DNA from: Okeania sp. SIO1I7
Lineage (GTDB): Bacteria; Cyanobacteriota; Cyanobacteriia; Cyanobacteriales; Microcoleaceae
Reading direction: 5' to 3'
DNA: 64,000 nucleotides
Assembly: GCA_010672585.1 (NCBI GenBank)
Contig: JAAHGF010000024.1
Location: 1 to 64,000 of the forward strand
Below the pieces are notes generated by a model that had not been told where the DNA came from, did not search any database, and saw nothing but the letters and a program-made list of their open reading frames with translations. A program made the position numbers and the translations under genes. Below, piece after piece: positions 16,138 to 28,100 of this stretch; the stretch's first letter is position 1, and every line of letters starts with the position of its first letter.

Positions 16138-19100
16138 TTAGAAGAGAATACCATCTCCACGACCAAGACTAACAAGGGTTTCATCCACCCTCAGGAGTTC
16201 ATCCTCCTCGATATTTTGGGAGAAACCAATCTCACCATCATCACTTAGGTCTACATTGAACTCTGATTCTAAAGGTAAAAGGTCGTTGCCAGATAACCAA
16301 CCGGAATTGTCGTTGATTACACCTTGGTCATTAGTGCTCCAGACATAAGCTTCACCCTCTCGGTTGTTTTCGCCGTCGAGGAGGAAGCGATAACCACCCT
16401 CCTCATCTACCTCAACGGCAACACCATCCCAGTTAGCATTGGTAATGTCTGTGTAGGTTGTGCCTCGATTGTTTTGCAGTTGTAACTGTTCTTTTGTGTC
16501 ATTGTTGACGATCCAATAAGTGCCGTCCTCGTCTTTGGCGAAAGCTGCTGTACCGTCGTCTTCAATGATAGTTAGAGGAGGTTCAATTTCTGATTGAACT
16601 TCTAGAGAGAAATTGCCGAAGTTAATATCTTCTACGTTTTCGCCACTGCCTACCTCTACGGTGTGGTAAAGATTAGTTTCTGAAGCTGTTACTGTTACAT
16701 CATCAATGTACCAGCCTTCAAAGTTATTAAATGCTCTGTCCTCAGTAGCAAACTCGAAACTGACCTGAATTTCTTGACCTGCATAGGGACTGAGGTCAAA
16801 TGTTACATTAGTCCAGTCTGTAGCAGGGTCTTCTAATTCCACAGCATTGGAAGCAATGGGAATAAATTCACCACCATCTGCCGAAACCAATACTGTAGCC
16901 ACATCATAGTCAGGGGCTAAACCTTCAGTCTCCAAGAAGTAGTTAAAGGAAAGTTGGGCACTGTCTAATCCATTTAAGTCAATAATTGGAGAGGTTATTC
17001 GGCCTGCGGTATCTCCGGCATCATAATTGCCATCTTCTTCGATACCATAGTACATACTGTCTACACCACTGTGACCGGGTTCATTTCCACGTCGGGTGGA
17101 TAAATGCCACAAGCCGTCATCTGGTGCTCCAGTATTATCAACAGTAAAGCCATCCAAATCTGGATTATCATCATCATCACTGAAGTCTGCCTCAAAGATT
17201 ATTTCAGCCTGAGAAGGATAAGTTTGCTCCCATTCATCTTGGAGTTCTTCCGCTACAATATAAGTTCCGGTGTCTACATCGAAGCTATAGTAGCCTTCTT
17301 CATCAGTGACAGTGGAAATTTCTCCATCGTCGAGTTCGCCGTTTTCGTTGTCGTCGATGAATATAGTCCAACCCTCTAATCCCTCTTCATTATCGTCCCA
17401 TTCGCCGTTACCATTGGTATCATTCCACTTGTAACCAGAGATGGAGCCAGGGAGAATTTCCTGGTTACCGAAGTTGATGTCAGTAACTTCTTCGCCACTG
17501 CCCACTGAGACGATGTGAGGCTGAGATTCTTCTGATGCCAGATCGATCTTAACTGCTAAACCTGACTCAGCATAACCGTCGTTATAGGATATTTCAAGAC
17601 CTTCAGAGCCGTCTGCATTTTCAATACCAATAGTGTTACTGTCTAAAATCCCATTGAGGGTTTCGTACTGGTAAACAATGCTGCCATCTGGTTTGAGAAT
17701 TGCCTCGAAGGTATAATCTCCCGACTGATCGATATTATAAATATTCTGATATTGGACGATGAATTGCTCCTCATCCGCATCGTAGTAGTAATAAACCTCA
17801 CCACCATCAGGAGGAAACAAGTCATCCCAGAATGGAGCAATCAGATCGTTCGGTTCATTAGGATTAGGAATTGGTTCGTTAATAAAATTGAAACCATCAG
17901 AGCCAAAGGTCAGATAGCCATTGGAGGAAATCTTGATTGTTGACTTGTCTTCACCGTAGAACGGAAAATCAAAGGGTAGAGCCACCTCTGCATAATCGTC
18001 ATCAAAGAAACCAAGTGGAGTTCCTACATCAGAAATATCAATCCAGTCGAACTCGGTTTCCATCCACTGGTATTCTCCTGGAGCAAGGGGATAAGTCTGC
18101 TTCCAATTCGGTTGCTGCTCTTCAGCTACAATATAAGTTCCGGTGTCTACATCGAAGCTATAGTAGCCTTCTTCATCAGTGACAGTGGAAATTTCCCCTT
18201 CGTCGAGTTCGCCGTTTTCGTTATCGTCGATGAATATAGTCCAACCTTCTAATGCTGGTTCTTCTTCCTCGTCCCAGATGCCATCGCCATCAATATCGTG
18301 CCATTTGTAACCTGATATGGAACCAAGTTCTTGGTTGAGGTTGCGGTTACCAAAGTCAATATCTTCAACGTCTTCGCCATTACCGACCTCTACAGTATGG
18401 TAAGGATCGCCTGCTATAGTTTGTACCACAACATCATCAACTAACCAACCTTCAAATTCGTTAGCTATTCCATCATTAGTCTCAAAATCAAAGCTAATTT
18501 CGATTTGTTGACCGACATAGGAACTGAGGTCTAATGTTGCATTCGTCCAGCCTGTAGTTGGGTCTTGTAATTGCACAGGATTAGATCCAATAGGAACAAA
18601 AGCACCGCCATTTTCCGAAACCAATACTGTGGCTGCATCATAGATAGGGGCGCCACCTTCCGTCTCTAGGAAGTAGTTAAAGGAAAGTTCTGCACTATCT
18701 AATCCAGTTAAATCAATCACTGGAGAAATTATTCGACCAGCAGTATCTCCGGCATCATAGTTGCCAGTATCTTCGATGCCATAATACATACTATCTTCAG
18801 CACTGTGACCAGGTTCATTGCCACGTCGGGTAGATAGATGCCATAAGCCTTCATCTGGTGCCCCAGTATTGTCAATAGTAAAGCCATCTAAATCTGGATT
18901 GCCCTGATCGTCACTGAAGTCAGCTTCAAAGACTATTTCGGCTCCACTTCCAGGATAGGTTTGCTCCCATCCATCTTCAATGACTTCTGCAACTTTGTAA
19001 GTTTCAGGGTCTAACTCCTCGAAGGTATAGAAACCATCTTCATCGGTGACAGTGGAGATTTCGCCATCATCGAGTTCCCCGTTTCCGTTCTCGTCGATGT

Positions 19101-22100
19101 ATATAGTCCAACCTTCTAGCCCATCTTCATCATTGTCCCAAATACCATTACCATCGACATCATTCCACTTGTAACCAGATATGGAACCAGGGAGAATTTC
19201 CCGGTTACCAAAGTTGACGTCAGTAACATTTTCACCCCAGTCTAATTCTACGCGATGAGTTCCGGGAACTCCTACTTCAGATATGGCATTGAATGCATTC
19301 AAGCGAGCCCCTGTGACAGTGATACCATCCAGTGCCGGAATTGGGTCAGCACTCTCTAGAATGATTTCTTTGACCTCTTCGTAGCTCAAGTCTGGGTTTT
19401 CTGCCAAAATCAAGGCTGCCACCCCTGACACATGAGGGGCCGCCATGGAAGTACCACTGAGGAAGCCATAACCACCTCCTGGTATAGTGCTATAAATGTT
19501 TGAACCAGGCGCTCCTAAATCTACCGACGTAGCTCCGTAGTTAGAGAAACCAGATAAATTATCGTTGTGGTCTGTGGAAGCAACTGAAATGATGTTTTCT
19601 AAGTCGTAGCTATCTGGGTAAGATGGAAATATATCGTTGTTGTTGGCGCTGTTACCTGCTGCTGCCACAAACAAAGAATCTGCTGCACCTGCTGCTGCGA
19701 TCGCATCATACAATCCTTGAGAAAAGCCTCCACCTCCCCAACTGTTGTTGGTTAGGTCTGCTCCCATCATCGTCGCGTATTCTATCGCCAAAATTGCGTT
19801 GAAGGTCGAACCAGAGCCAAAGTCATCCAGGAACTTGAGTGCCATCAAGTCAGCGTCCCAATTAACCCCTACTACTCCTAGTGAGTTATTACCCTCTGCT
19901 GCAATGGTGCCGGAGACATGAGTTCCGTGAGAATCACCATCGAATGGGTCGTTGTCACCGTAGGCAAAATCGTAACCATTAACATCATCTACATAACCGT
20001 TGTTGTCATCGTCGATACCATTGCCGGCAATTTCACCAGGATTGACCCAGATATTATTGGCCAGGTCTGGATGAGTGTAGTCGATACCACTGTCGATGAC
20101 TCCCACAACTACATTGTTATTACCTGTTTGAATATCCCACGCTTCTGGTGCATCAATATCGGCGTCGGGGGTGCCTCCAGTTTGCCCGGTGTTGTGCAGT
20201 CCCCACAATTGGTCAAAACTGGGGTCGTTGGGAAATGTCGCATTGTTACTAACGATGAAGTTGGGTTCGATGAAGTCCAGTAAGGGGTTATTCCTGTTCC
20301 TGGCAATGACATCTTCCACATTCCCTTCAATAGACCACAGTTGGAGGCCACTAAGAGCCAGTGTTTTTGTTGTATTGATTGTAGTCGCCCCTAGGCTGGC
20401 TTTCAGGCTATTGAGAGAGCTAGCATCAGCATCTTCACTGGCCTTGACAATCACTTGTCCTGACTCAAAAGCTGCTTCCAAGGGAATTTCTGAGTCTCGG
20501 TTTGACTCAGTACGGTCGTTCTCGGACTCAATTGCAGATGGTTCAGATGCTGCATCTTTAGTATCGTTACTAACAGATACTTTCCGAGTGTTGGTTTCAG
20601 AGCTGCTTAAAGATGATTGAGACCGAGCTGCAGTTTCTCCTTCTTCTGGCACTATTGAATCTGGATAGGTTTGCTCCCATCCTGGTTCGATGACTTCTCC
20701 AATGGTGTAACTTCCAGCGTCAAGTTCGTCGAACTCATAGTAACCTTCTTCATCGGTGACAGTAGAGAGTTCTCCTTCATCTAGTTCACCATTTTCGTTC
20801 TCGTCGATGTATATAGTCCAGCCTTCTAGTCCTGATTCATTATCGTCCCAAACACCATCGCCATCAATGTCGTCCCACTTGTAACCGGAAATTAAACCAG
20901 GTTCTTGGTTGAGGTTGCGGTTACCGAAGTTAATATCTTCAACGTTTTCGCCCTCTTCTAACTCGACAGTGTGGTAGGGATTATCCTCTGAAGTCCTCAC
21001 GATCACATCATCAACTAACCAACCTTCAAATTCGTTGACTGCTCCATCTCCAGTCTCAAAGTCAAAGCTGATTTCTATTTCTTGACCTGCATAGGAACTG
21101 AGGTCAAATGTGGCATTAGTCCAACCTGTAGTCGGGTCTTCCAATTCCACAGCATTAGATGCAATGGGAACAAAATTACCACCATTTTCCGAAATCAGTA
21201 CTGTGGCTACATCATAAGTAGGGGCGAAACCTTCAGTCTCTAGGAAGTAGTTAAAAGAAAGTTCTGCACTATCTAATCCAGTTAAGTCAATTACTGGAGA
21301 AATTATTCGACCTGCAGTATCTCCCGCATCATAGTTGCCTGTTTCTTCAAGGCCATAGTACATACTATCTTCGGCACTGTGACCAGGTTCATTGCCACGT
21401 CGGGTAGATAGATGCCATAAGCCTTCATCTTGTGCTCCAGTATTATCAACAGTAAAGCCGTCTAAATCTGGATTTCCATCATCATCACTGAAGTCAGCTT
21501 CAAAGACTATTCCTGCTCCAGTTCCTGGATAGGTTTGCTCCCATCCATCTTCAATTACTTCAGCAATGGTATAAGTTCCGGCATCAAGATCGTCGAACTC
21601 ATAGTAACCTTCTTCATCGGTGACAGTAGAGAGTTCTCCTTCATCAAGTTCACCGTTTCCGTTGTCGTCGATGAATATTGTCCACCCTTCTAATACTGGT
21701 TCATCATCGTCCCACTCGCCATCTCCATCAAGGTCGTGCCACTTGTAACCAGATATGGAACCTAATTCTTCAAGATTGCGGTTACCAAAGTTAATCTCTT
21801 CTATGTTTTCACCACTACTGAGTGAGACGATGTGAGGCTGAGGCTCTTCTGATGCCAGGTCGATCTTAACTGCTAAACCTGACTCAGCATAACCGTCGTT
21901 ATAGGATATTTCAAGACCTTCAGAGCCATCTGCATTTTCAATACCAATAGTGTTACTGTCTAAAATCCCATTGAGGGTTTCGTACTGGTAAACAATGCTG
22001 CCATCTGGTTTGAGAATTGCCTCGAAGGTATAATCTCCCGACTGATCGATATGATAAATATTCTGATATTGGACGATGAATTGCTCCTCATCCGCATCAT

Positions 22101-25100
22101 AGTAGTAATAAACCTCACCACCATCAGGAGGAAATAAGTCATCCCAGAATGGAGCAATCAGATCGTTCGGTTCATTAGGATTAGGAATTGGTTCGTTAAT
22201 AAAATTGAAACCATCAGAGCCAAAGGTCAGATAGCCATTGGAGGAAATCTTGACTGTTGACTTGTCTTCACCGTAGAACGGAAAATCAAAGGGTAAAGCA
22301 ACCTCTGCATAATCGTCATCAAAGAAACCGAGTGGAGTTCCTACATCAGAAATATCAATCCAGTCGAACTCGGTTTCCATCCACTGGTATTCTCCAGGAG
22401 CAAGGGGATATGTCTGCTCCCATCCTGATTGGATCTCTTCAGCAATGGTATAAGTTCCGGCATCAAGACCATCGAATTCATAGTAACCTTCTTCATCGGT
22501 GACAGTGGAGATTTCATCTTCGTCGAGTTCCCCGTTTCCGTTCTCGTCGATGAATATTGTCCACCCTTCTAATACTGGTTCATCATCGTCCCACTCGCCA
22601 TCACCATCGATATCATTCCACTTGTAACCAGATATGGAACCAGGGATAATTTCCCGGTTACCGAAGTTGATATCAGTAACATTTTCACCAGAATCCAATT
22701 CTACAGTATGAGTTCCGGGAACTCCTAGTTCAGATAGAGCATTGAATGCATTCAAGCGAGCGCCTGTGACAGTAATACCATCCAGTGCCGGAATTGGGTC
22801 AGCACTCTCTAGAATGATTTCTTTGACCTCTTCGTAGCTCAAGTCTGGGTTTTCTGCCAACACTAAAGCTGCCACTCCTGACACATGGGGAGCTGCCATG
22901 GAAGTACCACTCTTGTAACCGTAACCACCTCCAGGTATAGTGCTGTAAATTTCAGAAGTACCATTGCTGTCACCACCAGGCGCACCTAAATCTACTGATG
23001 TAGCTCCGTAGTTAGAGAACCAGGATAAATCATCGTTGTGGTCTGTGGCAGCAACTGCAATGATATTGTCTAAGTCGTAAGTAGCTGGATAAAATGGGTT
23101 GAACTCGTTGTTGCTGCTGTTATTACCTGCTGCTGCCACAAATAGAGAATCTGCTGTACCTGCTGCTGAGATCGCATCATACAATCCTTGAGAAAAGCCT
23201 CCACCTCCCCAACTGTTATTAGTTAGGTTGGCTCCCATTATTGTTGCATATTCTACTGATAATATGGCGTCGAATGTACCTGCAAAACTGCCATCATCGC
23301 TGAAAATCTTGAGCGCCATCAAATCAGCGTTCCAATTCACCCCTACTACTCCTGTTCCATTGTCACCATCTGCTCCAATAGTTCCAGCAACGTGAGTCCC
23401 ATGAGAATGACCGTCTAAGGGGTCGCCATCGTCATTAAAAAAGTCATAACCATGAACATCGTCTACATAGCCGTTGTCGTCGTCATCGATGCCGTTATCT
23501 GGAATTTCACCAGGATTAGTCCACATATTGCCAACTAAGTCTGGGTGAGTGTAGTCAATTCCTGTATCAATCACTCCCACCACTACATTGTTACTGCCTG
23601 TTTGAATATCCCAAGCTTCTGGCGCGTCAATATCTGCATCAAAGGTTCCTCCAGTTTGTCCGGTGTTGTCTAGTCCCCACAATTGGTCGAAACTGGGGTC
23701 ATTGGGAACTGTGGAATCAAGAGTAATAATGTAGTTGGGTTCTACGTATTCTAGTAGAGGGTTGTCTATATTACGACTAATGAAATCTTCTACATTCCCT
23801 GGAATAGACCACAGTTCTAAGCCACTAAGAGCCACTGTTTTTGTTGCCTTGATTGTGGTTGCTCCAAGGCTTGCTTTGAGGCTATTGAGAGAGCTAGCAT
23901 CAGCATCTTCACTGGCCTTGACAATCACTTGTCCTGACTCAAAAGCTGCTTCCAAGGGGATTCCTGAGTCTCGGTTTGACTCAGTACGGTCGTTCTCGGA
24001 CTCAATTGCAGATGCAGCATCTGAAGCATCTTTATCGTTACTAACAGAGACGTTCCGAGTGTTGGTTTCAGAGCTGCTCAAAGATGATTGAGACCGAGCT
24101 GCAGTTTCTCCTTCTTCTGGCACTATTGAATCTGGATAGGTTTGCTCCCATCCTGGTTCAATGACTTCTCCAATGGTGTAACTTCCTACGTCAAGCTCGT
24201 CGAACTCATAATAACCTTCTTCATCGGTGACAGTAGAGATTTCTCCTTCATCTAGTTCACCATTTTCGTTCTCGTCGATGTATATCGTCCAGCCTTCTAA
24301 TCCCTCTTCATTATCGTCCCAAACACCATCGCCATCAATGTCGTCCCACTTATAACCAGAAATTGAACCATTTTGGTTGAGGTTGCGGTTACCGAAGTTA
24401 ATATCTTCTACGTCTTCGCCCTCTTCTAACTCCACAGTGTGGTAGGAATTGTCCTCTGAAGTACTCACTATTACATCATCAACTAACCAACCTTCATATT
24501 GGTTGATTCCTGCATCATTAGTCTCAAAGTCAAAGCTGATTTCTATTTCTTGGCCTGCATAAGAACTGAGGTCAAATGTGGCATTAGTCCAGCCTGTTGT
24601 GGGGTCTTCTAATTCTACTGCATTGGACGCAATACGAATAAATTCACCACCATCTGCCGAAACTAATACTGTGGCTACATCATAGGTGGGGGCTAAACCT
24701 TCAGTCTCTAGGAAGTAGTTAAAGGAAAGTTCTGCACTATCTAATCCAGTTAAATCAATTACTGGAGAAATAATTCGACCAGCAGTATTTCCGGCATCAT
24801 AGTTGCCAGTATCTTCGACTCCATAATACATACTATCTTCGGCACTGTGACCAGGTTCATTGCCACGTCGAGTGGATAGATGCCACAAGCCTTCATCTGG
24901 TGCTCCAGTATTGTCAACAGTAAAGCCGTCTAAATCTGGATTACCTTCATCATCACTGAAGTCAGCTTCAAAGACTATTCCTGCTCCAATTCCTGGATAG
25001 GTTTGCTCCCATCCATCTTCAATTACTTCAGCAATGGTATAAGTTCCGGCATCAAGACCGTCGAACTCATAGTAACCTTCTTCATCGGTGACAGTAGAGA

Positions 25101-28100
25101 TTTCTCCTTCATCGAGTTCCCCGTTGCCGTTGTCATCTATGTATATCGTCCAGCCTTCTAGTCCCTCTTCATCATCGTCCCACTCGCCATCTCCATCAAG
25201 ATCGTGCCACTTGTAACCAGATATGGAACCATCTTGGTCAAGTTGCCGGTTACCAAAGTTGATGTCGATAACATTTTCACCTGTATCGAGTTCGATGGTA
25301 TGGTAACTATTGCTATCTCCATTTGTAAGTAGAAACTCGATTTGATTTTCTGCTAGCGTTATACCCTCGGCGGGGTCTACAGCATTATCCAACATGAAGC
25401 CGTTGAGTACAGTTCTGTCTTGATTGCCAATAATCAGACCCCCTTCTAGATCGTTTGGAATTTCGACGAAACCACCAACAACCGTACCATCGCTGAGTGG
25501 TTGCAATTTATCTCCATCATCAAACCAGAATGTCTCTACCAAATCAAATGGAACGCTCATACCTTCAAATAAAGAGGAGCCTCCCCAATCATAAAGGGGT
25601 AAGGGGTCAAAGTAGTCAGAGACAACTTGTGCATCAAAAGCAGTAGCAAGTGAAGGTGTTTGATCTAGATCCCAATATTCTAGAATTGCCCGTCCGCCAT
25701 CAGCAACATAATTCTCTAATATTGAGGTATCCTGTATAAACTCAGCAGGCTGATCTACTATGACTAAAGTAGTTTGAGGATCTGCTCCTGCTAAGACCGC
25801 ATTGAAGCTTACCGAATCGTTATATTCTTCGTAACTCAAGCCCAGGTTATCTAAAGCAGTGGTAAAATATCCTTGCTCGCTCTGATTAAGTACAATAACG
25901 GACTCAACAGGGACCTCACCTTCAGAACCAGGGAATGTTTGCTCCCACCCTGATTGGAGTTCTTCAGCAATGGTATAAGTTCCGGCATCAAGACCATCGA
26001 ACTCATAATAACCATCTTCATCGGTGACAGTGGAGGTTTCGCCATCATCGAATTCCCCGTTTCCGTTGTCATCGATGTATATAGTCCACCCTTCTAATAC
26101 TGGTTCATCATCGTCCCACTCGCCATCACCATCAAGGTCGTGCCACTTGTAACCAGATATGGAACCATCTTGGTCAAGTTGCCGGTTACCAAAGTTGATG
26201 TCGATAACATTTTCACCAGAATCCAATTCTACAGTATGAGTTCCTGGAAGTTCTACTAATGGAGAGAGGGCGTTGAACGCATTCAAGCGAGCGCCTGTAA
26301 CGGTGATGCCATTAAGTGCGGGAATTGGGTCAGCGCTATCAAGAATGATTTCTTTGACCTCTTCGTGGCTCAAGTCTGGATTTTCTGCCAACGCTAAAGC
26401 TGCCACTCCTGATACATGAGGAGCTGCCATGGAAGTACCGCTCTTGTAACCGTAACCTCCTGGTACAGTGCTATAAATACTTGAACCAGGCGCACCTAAA
26501 TCTACAGACGAGGCTCCGTAGTTAGAGAAAAAGGAGAGATTATCATTGTGGTCTGTAGAAGCAACTGTGATGATGTTATCTAAGTCGTAAGTAGCTGGAT
26601 AAAATGGGTTAATATCGTTGTTACTGCTGTTATTACCTGCTGCAGCAATAAACAAAGAATCTGCTGCTGCGATCGCATTATACAAACCCTGAGAAAAGCC
26701 TCCTCCTCCCCAACTGTTATTAGTTAGGTCTGCTCCCATCATCGTTGCGTATTCTACGGCCAAAATTGCGTCGAAGGTAAAACCGCTGTTATTTGCGTTC
26801 AGAAACTTGAGTGCCATTAAGTCAGCATCCCAATTGACCCCTACTACCCCTATTCCATTATCTCCCTCTGCTGCGATAGTACCCGCAACGTGAGTACCGT
26901 GAGAATTATCGTCGAAGGGATCGCCATCGTTGTTCACAAAGTCATAACCATGAACATCATCTATATAACCGTTGTTGTCATCATCGATGCCATTGCCTGC
27001 TATTTCCCCTGTATTGACCCACATATTGTCATCCAGGTCTGGGTGATTGTGGTCAATGCCACTATCGATCACTCCTACAACTACATCATTGTCCCCTGTT
27101 TGAATACCCCAAGCTTCTGGTGCATCAATATCTGCGTCGGGGGTGCCTCCAGTTTGCCCGGTGTTGTCAAGTCCCCACAATTCGTCAAAACTGGGGTCGT
27201 TGGGAAATGTAGCATTACCACTAACAACGAAGTTAGGTTCGATGAAGTCAATTCGAGGGTCGTCTTCGTAGCGACTAATGGTATCTTGCACATCCCCATC
27301 AATAGACCACAATTCCATGTTCAGGGTTTGGGTTGCTTTAATTGTGGTAGCTCCTAACTCTGCCTTGAGAGCTTCAAGAGCACTAGCTTCAGTACCCTCT
27401 GCTATCTGAACAATTACCTGATTTTCCACAAAGGCAGTTTCTGAGTTTCGGTTTTCCTGAGTACGGTCGTTATCGGACTCACTCTCAGATGCTTCAGACC
27501 CATCTGCTGCTACATTTTCTGTATCGCTACGACCAGAAATTTCTGAAGTAGTGTTAATATCAGACTCACTGGCAGATGCTTCAGACCCATCTGCTGCCAC
27601 ATTTTCTTCTGTATCACTACGACCAGATACTTCTCGACTATTTGCTTGAGAGCTGCTCAAAGATGAACTCGATCGAACTAAAGCTGCCTCTTCTTCTGAG
27701 GAAGAACCACTATTACCAATATCAATAGTAATGTTATCAAACTGATGGAATGGAGATTCCTGTTCCCACTCTACAGCTACAACTTCGTTAAAGTCATTGT
27801 TGAATACGAAAGTTTCCGGGTCAAAAGCATTACCGTCTAAGGTAAAGGTCTGACTTACTGTACCACCGCCTTCAAGTTCTCCAACAAAAGTTACATCAGC
27901 CACATTTGAACCATTGAGTTCGGTCAGGTCAATGGAAACCAGATCGAATGGTTGATTGTCTATAGCACTCAAACGGGTGACACCATTAATTGTATTGTTA
28001 AATAGTGCCGTAGACCCAGAAAAGCGTGACTCAAGAGTCCCAAAGGTGCTAAAATAATTTGCACCGATATGTTCCAGAGCAAAACCGTCTTCTTCATAGT

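Noticed and set aside
19918-27357. Plus-strand frames of 91-155 residues opposite the giant protease gene
   Set aside because: They recur at matching positions in each repeated module and have no family features; they are shadows of the real minus-strand gene.
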